A stretch of DNA of 64,000 nt from assembly GCF_000283655.1 (NCBI RefSeq), contig NC_016588.1, positions 231,745 through 295,744 of the forward strand, given 5' to 3'. How positions within the stretch are numbered: the first letter of the stretch is position 1; each line of letters opens with the position of its first letter. The stretch is from Azospirillum lipoferum 4B. Lineage in GTDB: Bacteria; Pseudomonadota; Alphaproteobacteria; Azospirillales; Azospirillaceae. Positions 52,734 to 62,094 of the stretch are shown in pieces. The position numbers were made by a program, and so were the translations under genes. The notes beneath the pieces were generated by a model. The model had not been told where the DNA came from, did not search any database, and saw nothing but the letters and a program-made list of their open reading frames with translations.

Positions 52734-55700
52734 ATGGCTGGAAGCACGACCCTAACAACGGGTGAAACTCTAACCCTATCAACATTCGACACAATCATCG
52801 GCAGCAATGGCACTGAATTCGTCTCTCTCGCAACGGGCGGTCAGACGATCGCGATTTCGTTGCTGGAGACCCTGATCGGCTCGACCGATAGCGATTTTGT
52901 CACTTTGACTGCCGGTTCCACCCTTCAGGTTTCGTTGCTGGAAACCCTGGTGGGCAGCTCGACGTCCGATGTCGTGTCCGTGGGCACGTCGGGTTCCACG
53001 ATGCTGGTGAGCCTGCTTGAGACGATCACCGGCGGTGTCGGCACCGACGTCATCACGGTCGGCACGGCCGGCGCCACGATGCTGGTGAGCCTGCTTGAGA
53101 CGATCGCCGGCGGCGTCGGTACCGATGTCATCACGCTGGGCACCTCGGGCAACACGCTGACCGTCTCCGGCCTGGAGACGCTGACGGGTGCCGCGGGCAC
53201 CGATGTCGTCACGCTGGGCACCTCGGGCAACACGCTGACCGTCTCCGGCCTGGAGACGCTGACGGGTGCCGCGGGCACCGATGTCGTCACGCTGGGCACC
53301 TCGGGCAACACGCTGACCGTCTCCGGTCTGGAGACGCTGACGGGTGCCGCGGGCACCGATGTCGTCACGCTGGGCACCTCGGGCAACACGCTGACCGTCA
53401 CCGGCGTCGAGACGCTGACGGGTGCGGCCGGCACCGATGTCATCACGCTGGGCACCTCGGGCAACACGCTGACCGTCGGCGTGATCGAGACGCTGACCGC
53501 CGGCGCCGGCACCGACGTCATCATGCTCGGCACCACCGGCAGCACGCTGCTGGTCAACGCTGTCGAGACGCTGACGGGTGCCGCGGGCACCGACGTCGTC
53601 ACGCTGGGCACCTCGGGCAACACCATCCTGGTTTCCGGCCTGGAGACGCTGACCGGCAACGTCGGCACCGACGTCGTCACGCTGGGCACCTCGGGCAACA
53701 CGCTGACCGTCTCCGGCCTGGAGACGCTGACGGGTGCCGCGGGCACCGATGTCGTCACGCTGGGCACCTCGGGCAACACGCTGACCGTCACCGGCGTCGA
53801 GACGCTGACGGGTGCGGCCGGCACCGATGTCATCACGCTGGGCACCTCGGGCAACACGCTGACCGTCGGCGTGATCGAGACGCTGACCGCTGGCGCCGGC
53901 ACCGATGTCATCACGCTCGGCACCACCGGCAGCACCCTGACGATCAACGCCGTCGAGACGCTGACGGGTGCGGCCGGCACCGACGTCGTCACGCTGGGCA
54001 CCTCGGGCAACACCATCCTGGTTTCCGGCGTCGAGACGCTGACGGGTGCCGTCGGCACCGACGTCGTCACGCTGGGCACCTCGGGCAATACCCTGCTGGT
54101 TTCCGGCGTTGAGACGCTGACGGGTGCCGCGGGCACCGACGTCGTCACGCTGGGCACCTCGGGCAGCACGCTGACCGTCTCCGGCCTCGAGACCCTGACG
54201 GGTGCGGCCGGCACCGACGTCATCATCCTGGGTTCCGCTTCCAACACGCTGACCGTCGGCGCGATCGAGACGCTGACCGCCGGTGCCGGTACCGACGTCA
54301 TCACGCTCGGCACCACCGGCAGCACCCTGACGATCAACGCTGTCGAAACGCTGCTCGGCGGTGTCGGCACCGACGTCGTCATTCTCGGCGCGACCTCCAA
54401 CACGGTGACCGTCCAGGCGATCGAGACGCTGACCGCCGGCGCCGGCACCGATGTCATCACGCTCGGCACCACCGGCAGCACGCTGCTGGTCAACGCTGTC
54501 GAGACGCTGACCGGCAACGTCGGCACCGATGTCGTCACCCTCGGCGCCGGTGGCAACACCATCCTGGCCTCGGGCCTCGAGACCCTGACCGGCGGCGCGG
54601 GCTCCGATCTGGTTCTCCTCGGCTCGGCCGGCAACACGCTGACCCTGTCGGCGGTTGAGACCCTGGTCGGCGGCGTGGGCACCGACGTCGTCACGCTCGG
54701 CACCACCGGCAACACCCTGCTGGTCCGTGGCGTCGAGACGCTGACGGGCGCTGCCGGCACCGACGCCATCACGCTGGGCGATACCGGCAACACGCTGACT
54801 GTCGGCTCCATCGAGACGCTGACCGGCGGCGCGGGCACCGACGTCGTCACCATCTCCACCACCGGCGCCACCCTGCTGGTCTCGGGTCTGGAGACGCTGA
54901 CCGGTGCTGTGGGCACCGACGTCGTGACCCTGGGCTCCTCGGGCAACACCATCCTGGCCTCTGGCCTCGAGACCCTGACCGGCGGCGCGGGCTCCGATCT
55001 GGTTCTCCTCGGCTCGGCCGGCAACACGCTGACCCTGTCGGCGGTTGAGACCCTGGTCGGCGGCGTGGGCACCGACGTCGTCACCATCGGCACCACCGGC
55101 ACCACCCTGCTGGTCCGCGATGTCGAGACGATCATCGGCGCTGCCGGCACCGACGCCATCACGCTGGGCAACACCGGCAACACGCTGACCGTCGGTGGCA
55201 TCGAGACGCTGACCGGTGGTACGGCGCTCGACGTCGTCACGCTCAGCACCACCGGCAGCACGCTGCTGGTCAGCGCGGTCGAGACGCTGACGGGCGCAGC
55301 CGGCACCGACGTCGTCACCCTGGGCGCCTCGGGCAACACCATCCAGGTGGCCGGCCTCGAGACCCTGACCGGCGGCACCGGTTCCGATCTGGTCTTCTTC
55401 GGCACGGCCGGCAACACGCTGCTGGTTTCGGGCGCCGAGATCCTGATCGGCGGTACCGGTACCGACGTCGTCACTCTCGGCACTGCGGGCAACACGGTCC
55501 TTCTGCGTGGCCTCGAGACGCTGACGGGCGCCGCCGGCACCGATGCCATCACGCTGGGCGACACCGGCAACACCCTGCTGGTTTCGGGTCTGGAGACCCT
55601 GACCGGCGCGGACGGCACCGACGTCGTCACCCTGGGCGCTTCGGGCAACACCGTGCTGGTTTCCTCGCTGGAGACGATCGCCGGCGGTGCGGGCACCGAC

Positions 55701-58700
55701 GTCATCTCTCTCGGCACCTCGGGCAGCACCCTGCTGGTCTCGGGTCTGGAAACCCTGACGGGCAACGTCGGCACCGACGTCGTCACCCTGGGCTCGGCCG
55801 GCAATACGCTGCTGGCTTCGTCGCTGGAGACGATTACCGGTGGCACGGGCTCCGATCTGGTCTTCCTCGGCTCCTCGGGCAACACGCTGCTGGCGTCGGG
55901 GCTTGAGTTCCTGATCGGCGGTTCGGGCACCGACTCCGTCACGCTGGGTTCCGCCGGCAACACCGTCGTCGTCCGTGGTCTGGAGACCCTGGCCGGCGCC
56001 GCTGGCACCGACGTGATCACCATCGGCGACACCGGCACCACCATGCTGGTTTCCTCGCTGGAGACGATTGCGGGCGGTGCGGGCAGCGATGCCATCTCTC
56101 TCGGCACCTCGGGCAGCACGCTGCTGGTCTCGGGTCTGGAGACGCTGACGGGCAACGTCGGCACCGACGTCGTCACCATCGGCTCGGCCGGCGGCACGCT
56201 GCTGGTTTCGGGTATTGAGACGCTGGTCGGCGGCACGGGCTCCGAGCTGGTCTTCCTCGGCACGGCCGGCAGCACGATCTCGGTGTCGGGCATCGACATC
56301 CTGATCGGCGGCGTCGGCACCGACGCGGTGACCTTCGGCTCGGCCGGCAACACGCTGCTGCTGCGCGGCATCGAGACGCTGACCGGCGGCGTGGGCACCG
56401 ACATCCTGACGCTGGGCGACACGGGCAACACCGCCTCGGTCTCGCTGTTCGAGACGGTCATCGGCGGCACCGCCACCGACGCCATCACGCTGGGCACCGT
56501 CGGCAGCACGCTGTTCGTCTCCCTCGTCGAGACCCTGACGGGCGCTGAGGGTACTGACGTCATCACCATCGGTTCGGTCCTCGGCAACACCATCCTGGTG
56601 TCGGGTATCGAGACCCTGACCGGTCAGGTCGGCACCGACGTTGTCCGTCTGGGCACCGCCGGCAACACCATGACCGTCTCGCTGCTCGAGACGATCACCG
56701 GTGGTGTGGGCACCGATGCCATCACCCTGGGCTCGGTCGGCGGCACGCTGCTGGCTTCGTCGCTGGAGACGATCACCGGCGGCACGGGTTCCGATCTGGT
56801 CTTCCTCGGCTCCTCGGGCAACACCCTGCTGGCGTCCGGGCTTGAGTTCCTGATCGGCGGTGCGGGCACCGACTCCGTCACGCTGGGTTCGGCGGGCAAC
56901 ACCGTCGTCGTCCGCGGTCTGGAGACCCTGGCCGGCGCGGCTGGCACCGACGTGATCACCATCGGCGACACCGGCACCACCATGCTGGTTTCCTCGCTGG
57001 AGACGATCACTGGCGGTGCGGGCAGCGATGCCATCACGCTGGGCACCTCGGGCAGCACCCTGCTGGTTTCGGGTCTGGAGACCCTGACCGGTGGCGTCGG
57101 CACCGACGTCGTCACCATCGGCGCGGCCGGCGGCACGCTGCTGGTTTCGGGCATTGAGACGCTGGTCGGCGGCACGGGTTCCGAACTGGTCTTCCTCGGC
57201 ACGGCCGGAAACACGATCTCGGTGTCGGGCATCGACATCCTGATCGGCGGCGTCGGCACCGACGCGGTGACCTTCGGCTCGGCCGGCAACACGCTGCTGC
57301 TGCGCGGCATCGAGACGCTGACCGGCGGCGTGGGCACCGACGTCCTGACGCTGGGCGACACGGGCAACACCGCCTCGGTCTCGCTGTTCGAGACGATTAC
57401 CGGTGGCACCGCCAGCGATGCCATCACGCTCGGCACCTCGGGCAGCACGCTGCTGGTCTCGGCTCTGGAGACGCTGACCGGTGCCGCCGGCACCGACGTC
57501 GTCACCCTGGGCTCGGCCGGCACCACGCTGCTGGTCTCGTCGCTGGAGACGATCGCCGGTGGCACGGGTACCGATGTCATCCGTCTCGGCACCTCGGGCA
57601 GCACGCTGCTGGTCTCGGGTCTGGAGACGCTGACGGGCAACGTCGGCACCGACGTCGTCACCCTGGGCTCGGTCGGCAGCACGCTGCTGGTCTCGGCTCT
57701 GGAGACGATCACCGGCGGTTCGGGCACCGATCTGGTCTTCCTCGGTTCGGCGGGCAACACCCTGCTGGCTGGCGGGCTTGAGTTCCTGATCGGCGGCGTG
57801 GGCACCGATGCCATCACGCTGAGCACCACCGGCAACACCGTCGTCGTCCGTGGTCTGGAGACCCTGGCCGGCGCGGCTGGCACCGACGTGGTCACCATCG
57901 GCGACACCGGCACCACCATGCTGGTTTCCTCGCTGGAGACCCTGACGGGCGGTTCGGGCAGCGATGCCATCTCTCTCGGCACCTCGGGCAGCACGCTGCT
58001 GGTCTCGGGTCTGGAGACGCTGACGGGCAACGTCGGCACCGACGTCGTCACCCTGGGTTCGGCCGGCAACACGCTGCTGGCTTCGGCTCTGGAGACGATC
58101 GCCGGCGGCACGGGCACCGATCTTGTCTTCCTCGGCTCGACGGGCAACACGCTGCTGGCGTCGGGGCTTGAGTTCCTGATCGGCGGTTTGGGCACCGATG
58201 CCATCACGCTGGGTTCCTCGGGCAACACCGTCATCGTCCGTGGTCTGGAGACCCTGGCCGGCGCGGCTGGCACCGATGCGATCACCATCGGCGATACCGG
58301 CACCACCATGCTGGTTTCCTCGCTGGAGACCCTGACGGGCGGTTCGGGCAGCGATGCCATCTCTCTCGGCACCTCGGGCAGCACGCTGCTGGTTTCGGGT
58401 CTGGAGACGCTGACGGGCAACGTCGGCACCGACGTCGTCACCCTGGGTTCGGCCGGCAACACCGTTGCGGTGACGCTGATCGAGACCCTGACCGGTGGCG
58501 CCGGTTCGGATGTCGTCAGCCTGGGTACGGCCGGTACGACCATGACCGCGACGTCTCTGGAGACGATCACGGGCGGTGTCGGCACCGACGTCATCACCAT
58601 CGGTTCGACGGGTTCGACCTTCCTGGCGAACTCCCTGGAGACGATCACCGGCGCCGCTGGCACCGACCTGATCTTCCTGGGTTCGGTCGGCAACACGATC

Positions 58701-61160
58701 CTGGCTTCGGGCATCGAGATCCTGGTCGGCGGCACCACCACCGATGTCGTGACGCTGGGTACCGCCGGCAACACGATGATCCTGCGTGGTCTGGAGACGT
58801 TGACGGGCGATGTCGGCACCGACGTGATCACCATCGGTGACACCGGTACCACCATGCTGGTCTCGGGTCTGGAGACCGTGGCCGGCGGAGCGGGCAGCGA
58901 TGTCATCGCTCTGGGCACGGCCGGCAGCACGCTGCGGGTCTCGGGTCTGGAGACGCTGACGGGCAACGTCGGCACCGATGTCGTCACCATCGGCTCGGCT
59001 GGTACGACCCTCCTGGCCAATGCTCTGGAGACGATCACCGGCGGCACGGGTTCGGAACTGGTGTTCCTGGGCTCGGCCGGTTCGACGGCCCTGGTTTCGG
59101 CGATCGACATCCTGATCGGCGGCACGGGCACCGACGTCATCACGCTGGGCTCGGCCGGCAACACGGTGCTGCTGCGCGGCATCGAGACGCTGACGGGCCA
59201 GGGCGGCACCGATGTCGTCACTCTGGGCAACACGGCCAACTCGCTGCTGGTCAGCGGGATCGAGACGCTGGTCGGCGGTTCGGCCTCCGACATCGTCACC
59301 CTGGGCACGGCCGGCAACACGCTGGTGGTGTCGGGCGTCGAGACCCTGACCGGTGGCGTGGGCACCGACGTCGTGACCATCGGCACCGTCGGTGGCACTG
59401 TGCTGGCGCTCGGCATCGAGACGCTGATCGGCGGCACGGGCCTGGAGGTTATCTTCACCGGTTCGGCGGGTGCGACCCTGACCGTCTCGGGCGCGGACTT
59501 CGTGATCGGCAACACCGGCACGGACGTCCTGACCCTGGGTTCGTCCGGCAACACCACCACCATCCGCGGCATCGAGACGCTGATCGGCGACGCCGGCACC
59601 GACGTCGTGGTTCTGGGTGACACCGGCAACACGATGACGCTCGGCACCGGGATCGAGATCCTGGTTGGCGGCGCGGCCACCGACGTGCTGACCATCGGCA
59701 CTGCGGGCGCCACCCTGCTGACCCGTGCGATCGAGACCCTGATCGGCAACGTCGGCACCGACGTGATCACGCTCGGCGACACGGCCAACACGATCACCGT
59801 GACCGGCATCGACACCCTGACCGGCGGTGCCAGCACCGACATCGTCTTCACCGGTTCGGCCGGCGTGACGATGACGGCTTCGGGCGTCGAGTTCCTGGTC
59901 GGCGGTGCGGGTACCGACATCGTCACCCTGGGCTCCTCGGGCAACACCGTCATCACCCGCGGCATCGACACGCTGTCGGGCGGTGCGGGCACCGACTGGG
60001 TGTTCCTGGGCGACACCGGCGTCACCATGGCGCTGGGTTCGGGCATCGAGCTGCTGATCGGCGGCGCTGCCACCGACGTGGTCAACCTCGGCACTGTGGG
60101 CAGCACCCTGCTGACCCGTGCGGTCGAGACGTTGGTCGGCGCCGTCGGCACCGACGTGATCACGCTGGGCGACACGGGCAACACGATCACCGTGTCGGGC
60201 ATCGACACCCTGACCGGCGGCGCTGCCACCGACATCGTCTTCACCGGCGCTGCCGGCGTGACGATGCTGGCGACGGGCGTCGAGATCCTGGTCGGCGGCA
60301 CCGGTTCGGACGTCGTGACCCTGGGTGCGTCGGGTAACACCGTCATCACCCGCGGCATCGACACCATGATCGGTGGTGCGGGCAGCGACCTGGTCCTGCT
60401 GGGTGACACCGGCGTGACCATGCGTGCGGAGAGCGGCATCGAGATCATCGTCGGCGGTGCGGCCACGGATGTGGTCAGCCTCGGCGACGGCGGCTCGACG
60501 GTCCTGCTGCGCGGCATCGAGACCCTGACCGGCGGTGCCGGCAACGACGTGATCACCACCGGCAACACCGGCGTGACCATGTCGGTCTCGGGCGTCGAGA
60601 CGCTGATCGGCGGCCTCGGCACCGACTCGATCTCGGTGACCAGCGGGTCGATCCGCTTCCAGGGCGGTACTGGCGACAGCATCAGCCTGGCGTCGGGCAG
60701 CGGCACCGATACGGTGGTGTACTCGTCCTTCAGCGACATCGCGTCGCTGGGTGCGAACACCGGCTTCATCTCGGTGTCGAACTTCCAGTCGGGCACCGAC
60801 AAGGTGCAGCTGACCGGTGATGCCCGGACGACTGCGGACCGGAACAGCGACGCGGCTCTGGCCACGGCGACCGCGGCGACCAACGGGGTGAGCATGACCA
60901 ACGAACTGGTCAGCCTGTCCTCGGCGGTCAGCGGCAGCCTGACGGATGCCAACCTCGCCAACTTCCGTACAGCTCTGGGTACGCTGACGAACTCGTCGGC
61001 TGGTGCGAGCACGCTGGTTCTGGCCAACAACGGCACCAGCAGCGGCCTGTATCAGGTGGTCGACACCAACGGCGACGGCCAGGTGGCCGCCACCGAGGTT
61101 CGCCTGCTCGGCGTGTACAACAGCACGGTGCTCTCGCTCTCCGACATCAACCTCGGTTGA
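52734..61160 (+). CDS. Giant RTX-like beta-strand repeat protein, probable type I-secreted surface protein
   Basis: A 2,808-residue protein rich in Thr, Gly, Ser, Val and Leu and almost free of Lys, Cys, Pro and aromatic residues. From about residue 12 to 2640 it is a run of 26-residue units of the form GTSGNTLTVSGLETLTGAAG plus TDVVTL. The G-x-G-T-D turns resemble RTX nonapeptides (GGxGxDx), so calcium-bound beta-roll stacking is plausible. The C-terminal ~170 residues differ: SVSNFQSGTDKVQLTGDA, a helical Ala/Ser part, then LYQVVDTNGDGQVAATEVRLLGVY (EF-hand-like DTNGDG) and a hydrophobic end, resembling type I secretion substrates. There is no N-terminal signal peptide. The start at 52734 follows GAAGGGGATC. 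Two strong terminators follow. Likely a surface layer, adhesin or biofilm protein; secretion genes are not in the window. Confidence 0.85.
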   Translation: MAGSTTLTTGETLTLSTFDTIIGSNGTEFVSLATGGQTIAISLLETLIGSTDSDFVTLTAGSTLQVSLLETLVGSSTSDVVSVGTSGSTMLVSLLETITGGVGTDVITVGTAGATMLVSLLETIAGGVGTDVITLGTSGNTLTVSGLETLTGAAGTDVVTLGTSGNTLTVSGLETLTGAAGTDVVTLGTSGNTLTVSGLETLTGAAGTDVVTLGTSGNTLTVTGVETLTGAAGTDVITLGTSGNTLTVGVIETLTAGAGTDVIMLGTTGSTLLVNAVETLTGAAGTDVVTLGTSGNTILVSGLETLTGNVGTDVVTLGTSGNTLTVSGLETLTGAAGTDVVTLGTSGNTLTVTGVETLTGAAGTDVITLGTSGNTLTVGVIETLTAGAGTDVITLGTTGSTLTINAVETLTGAAGTDVVTLGTSGNTILVSGVETLTGAVGTDVVTLGTSGNTLLVSGVETLTGAAGTDVVTLGTSGSTLTVSGLETLTGAAGTDVIILGSASNTLTVGAIETLTAGAGTDVITLGTTGSTLTINAVETLLGGVGTDVVILGATSNTVTVQAIETLTAGAGTDVITLGTTGSTLLVNAVETLTGNVGTDVVTLGAGGNTILASGLETLTGGAGSDLVLLGSAGNTLTLSAVETLVGGVGTDVVTLGTTGNTLLVRGVETLTGAAGTDAITLGDTGNTLTVGSIETLTGGAGTDVVTISTTGATLLVSGLETLTGAVGTDVVTLGSSGNTILASGLETLTGGAGSDLVLLGSAGNTLTLSAVETLVGGVGTDVVTIGTTGTTLLVRDVETIIGAAGTDAITLGNTGNTLTVGGIETLTGGTALDVVTLSTTGSTLLVSAVETLTGAAGTDVVTLGASGNTIQVAGLETLTGGTGSDLVFFGTAGNTLLVSGAEILIGGTGTDVVTLGTAGNTVLLRGLETLTGAAGTDAITLGDTGNTLLVSGLETLTGADGTDVVTLGASGNTVLVSSLETIAGGAGTDVISLGTSGSTLLVSGLETLTGNVGTDVVTLGSAGNTLLASSLETITGGTGSDLVFLGSSGNTLLASGLEFLIGGSGTDSVTLGSAGNTVVVRGLETLAGAAGTDVITIGDTGTTMLVSSLETIAGGAGSDAISLGTSGSTLLVSGLETLTGNVGTDVVTIGSAGGTLLVSGIETLVGGTGSELVFLGTAGSTISVSGIDILIGGVGTDAVTFGSAGNTLLLRGIETLTGGVGTDILTLGDTGNTASVSLFETVIGGTATDAITLGTVGSTLFVSLVETLTGAEGTDVITIGSVLGNTILVSGIETLTGQVGTDVVRLGTAGNTMTVSLLETITGGVGTDAITLGSVGGTLLASSLETITGGTGSDLVFLGSSGNTLLASGLEFLIGGAGTDSVTLGSAGNTVVVRGLETLAGAAGTDVITIGDTGTTMLVSSLETITGGAGSDAITLGTSGSTLLVSGLETLTGGVGTDVVTIGAAGGTLLVSGIETLVGGTGSELVFLGTAGNTISVSGIDILIGGVGTDAVTFGSAGNTLLLRGIETLTGGVGTDVLTLGDTGNTASVSLFETITGGTASDAITLGTSGSTLLVSALETLTGAAGTDVVTLGSAGTTLLVSSLETIAGGTGTDVIRLGTSGSTLLVSGLETLTGNVGTDVVTLGSVGSTLLVSALETITGGSGTDLVFLGSAGNTLLAGGLEFLIGGVGTDAITLSTTGNTVVVRGLETLAGAAGTDVVTIGDTGTTMLVSSLETLTGGSGSDAISLGTSGSTLLVSGLETLTGNVGTDVVTLGSAGNTLLASALETIAGGTGTDLVFLGSTGNTLLASGLEFLIGGLGTDAITLGSSGNTVIVRGLETLAGAAGTDAITIGDTGTTMLVSSLETLTGGSGSDAISLGTSGSTLLVSGLETLTGNVGTDVVTLGSAGNTVAVTLIETLTGGAGSDVVSLGTAGTTMTATSLETITGGVGTDVITIGSTGSTFLANSLETITGAAGTDLIFLGSVGNTILASGIEILVGGTTTDVVTLGTAGNTMILRGLETLTGDVGTDVITIGDTGTTMLVSGLETVAGGAGSDVIALGTAGSTLRVSGLETLTGNVGTDVVTIGSAGTTLLANALETITGGTGSELVFLGSAGSTALVSAIDILIGGTGTDVITLGSAGNTVLLRGIETLTGQGGTDVVTLGNTANSLLVSGIETLVGGSASDIVTLGTAGNTLVVSGVETLTGGVGTDVVTIGTVGGTVLALGIETLIGGTGLEVIFTGSAGATLTVSGADFVIGNTGTDVLTLGSSGNTTTIRGIETLIGDAGTDVVVLGDTGNTMTLGTGIEILVGGAATDVLTIGTAGATLLTRAIETLIGNVGTDVITLGDTANTITVTGIDTLTGGASTDIVFTGSAGVTMTASGVEFLVGGAGTDIVTLGSSGNTVITRGIDTLSGGAGTDWVFLGDTGVTMALGSGIELLIGGAATDVVNLGTVGSTLLTRAVETLVGAVGTDVITLGDTGNTITVSGIDTLTGGAATDIVFTGAAGVTMLATGVEILVGGTGSDVVTLGASGNTVITRGIDTMIGGAGSDLVLLGDTGVTMRAESGIEIIVGGAATDVVSLGDGGSTVLLRGIETLTGGAGNDVITTGNTGVTMSVSGVETLIGGLGTDSISVTSGSIRFQGGTGDSISLASGSGTDTVVYSSFSDIASLGANTGFISVSNFQSGTDKVQLTGDARTTADRNSDAALATATAATNGVSMTNELVSLSSAVSGSLTDANLANFRTALGTLTNSSAGASTLVLANNGTSSGLYQVVDTNGDGQVAATEVRLLGVYNSTVLSLSDINLG
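52770..60640 (+). repeat. About 98 tandem 78-bp repeats with 390-bp higher-order periodicity
   Basis: Each 78-bp unit codes one 26-residue repeat. Units near 53140-53400 are virtually identical in DNA; others diverge to perhaps half identity. Between about 55.8 and 58.4 kb a five-unit block (about 390 bp; SLETITGGTGSD, GLEFLIGG, VVRGLETLAGAAG, DTGTTMLVSSLET, VSGLETLTGNVG) recurs at least four times. One unit near 56580 has an extra codon. Confidence 0.9.
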
Positions 61161-61182
61161 TCCGGCGACGAAGCATCGCGGT

Positions 61183-61221
61183 AAAAGGGAAGGGCGCCCG
61201 CAAGGGCGCCCTTTTCCTTTT
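61183..61221 (+). terminator. Intrinsic terminator after the giant gene
   Basis: AAGGGCGCCC and GGGCGCCCTT with a GCAA tetraloop, flanked by AAAAGG and TTCCTTTT. Strong, 23 nt after the stop. Confidence 0.93.
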
Positions 61222-61269
61222 GGAAAAAGGCCGGTCGAGGCGAGCCGGAACGGGCAGGGGCGAAAAGGA

Positions 61270-61304
61270 AAAGGCGGCAACCGGTTCTCCCGGTTGCCGC
61301 CTTT
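61270..61304. terminator. Second intrinsic terminator
   Basis: A perfect 15-bp stem AAAGGCGGCAACCGG / CCGGTTGCCGCCTTT with a TTCTC loop, followed by CGTTT. It backs up the first one and may also serve the minus-strand gene ending at 61403. Confidence 0.88.
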
Positions 61305-61402
61305 CGTTTACCTCTGCCTCTGCCGTCATCGCCGGTGCCGTCGCGGCGGCGAGGGGCCGTGGTCGGAATGCCGTTCCGGGCGATCCGCCTTGAAGAACAG
61401 GA

Positions 61403-61834
61403 TCAGTGGGCGGGCATGGCCGACAGGCGGTCGGTCATGCGCAGGATGCCTTGGGCAAGGCGGATGATGGCGGGCGAGCCGATGAACAGCTCGCGCAGGG
61501 CCGATCCCTCGCCGAAGCGGAGCACGAAGCCGTTCGGGTTGAAGACCACCGCGACCTTGGTGGTTTGCGAAAGAACATGCTGGGTGCGTCCCTGGAAGAC
61601 GGCGTCGAGAATCGACCGCGCCAGTTCGCGCGCGTCCTCGATCTCCAGGCTGGCGATCTCCGGTCCCAACCGGCTTTCGTTGAAGTGGAAAACCCCCTCC
61701 ATGCGGACGGCTTCGCCGCCTTCGGGCGTTTCGTCTTCGTGCAGGGTGATGTGGGACAGGAACTTGCCGTCCGGGAACAGGACGCTCCGGTCGTCCACCT
61801 CGATGTTGATGACGAGCTTGCTGGCGACGGCCAT
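61403..61834 (-). CDS. Conserved-looking small protein of unknown function
   Basis: A 143-residue soluble protein beginning MAVASKLVINIEVDDRSVLF and continuing PDGKFLSHITLHEDETPEGGEAVRMEGVFHFNESRLGPE. The first half is beta-rich and acidic, the second half helical (EDARELARSILDAVFQ) with VVFNPNGFVLRFG. I do not recognise a family. The start at 61834 is backed by GGAG 5 nt upstream and by the loss of sensible sequence beyond it. It lies next to the giant gene's terminator, convergent with it. No signal peptide or membrane segment. Function unknown; composition fits the genome. Confidence 0.65.
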   Translation of the reverse strand: MAVASKLVINIEVDDRSVLFPDGKFLSHITLHEDETPEGGEAVRMEGVFHFNESRLGPEIASLEIEDARELARSILDAVFQGRTQHVLSQTTKVAVVFNPNGFVLRFGEGSALRELFIGSPAIIRLAQGILRMTDRLSAMPAH

Positions 61835-61927
61835 CGGAACTCCATAGGGGATGGGGGATTGGATGCGCCGGTGTGGTGGATCCGGGTGGTTACGGTCCGC
61901 CTGCCGGGGCAGGGATAGGGGCAGGGG

Positions 61928-62076
61928 CGGCCTTGCTGCCTGTCGATCTTCCCCAGCAGATGGAAGGCGTCGGCATGGCGGCGATCGAACTCCAGCACCG
62001 CACGGTAACGGGCAGCCGCCTCTTCCCAGCGGCCGGTCTGGCCGTGACCCGTGCCGCCAGACCGGATGGTCCGCCG
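61928..62076 (-). pseudogene. Remnant of a TPR protein gene
   Basis: In one minus-strand frame the sequence reads GQTGRWEEAAARYRAVLEFD then RRHADAFHLLGKIDRQQG, a textbook TPR unit plus the start of the next helix. It begins just after an in-frame TGA, has no start codon of its own, and runs into sequence without TPR character toward the small gene at 61403-61834. It looks like the leftover N-terminus of a TPR-glycosyltransferase of the type common in this window. Confidence 0.6.
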
Positions 62077-62094
62077 TCAGTAACTGCGTCGCCG

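Noticed and set aside
52734-61160. CRISPR-like interpretation of the regular repeats
   Set aside because: The 78-bp units are contiguous and coding, without unique spacers, and no cas genes are present.
52779-61280. Minus-strand open frames of up to 2,833 codons opposite the giant gene, plus two further ones (52925-56593, 56624-61036)
   Set aside because: They exist because the repeats lack stop trinucleotides in several frames. Their products are low-complexity mirror repeats, without start signals or a plausible fold.
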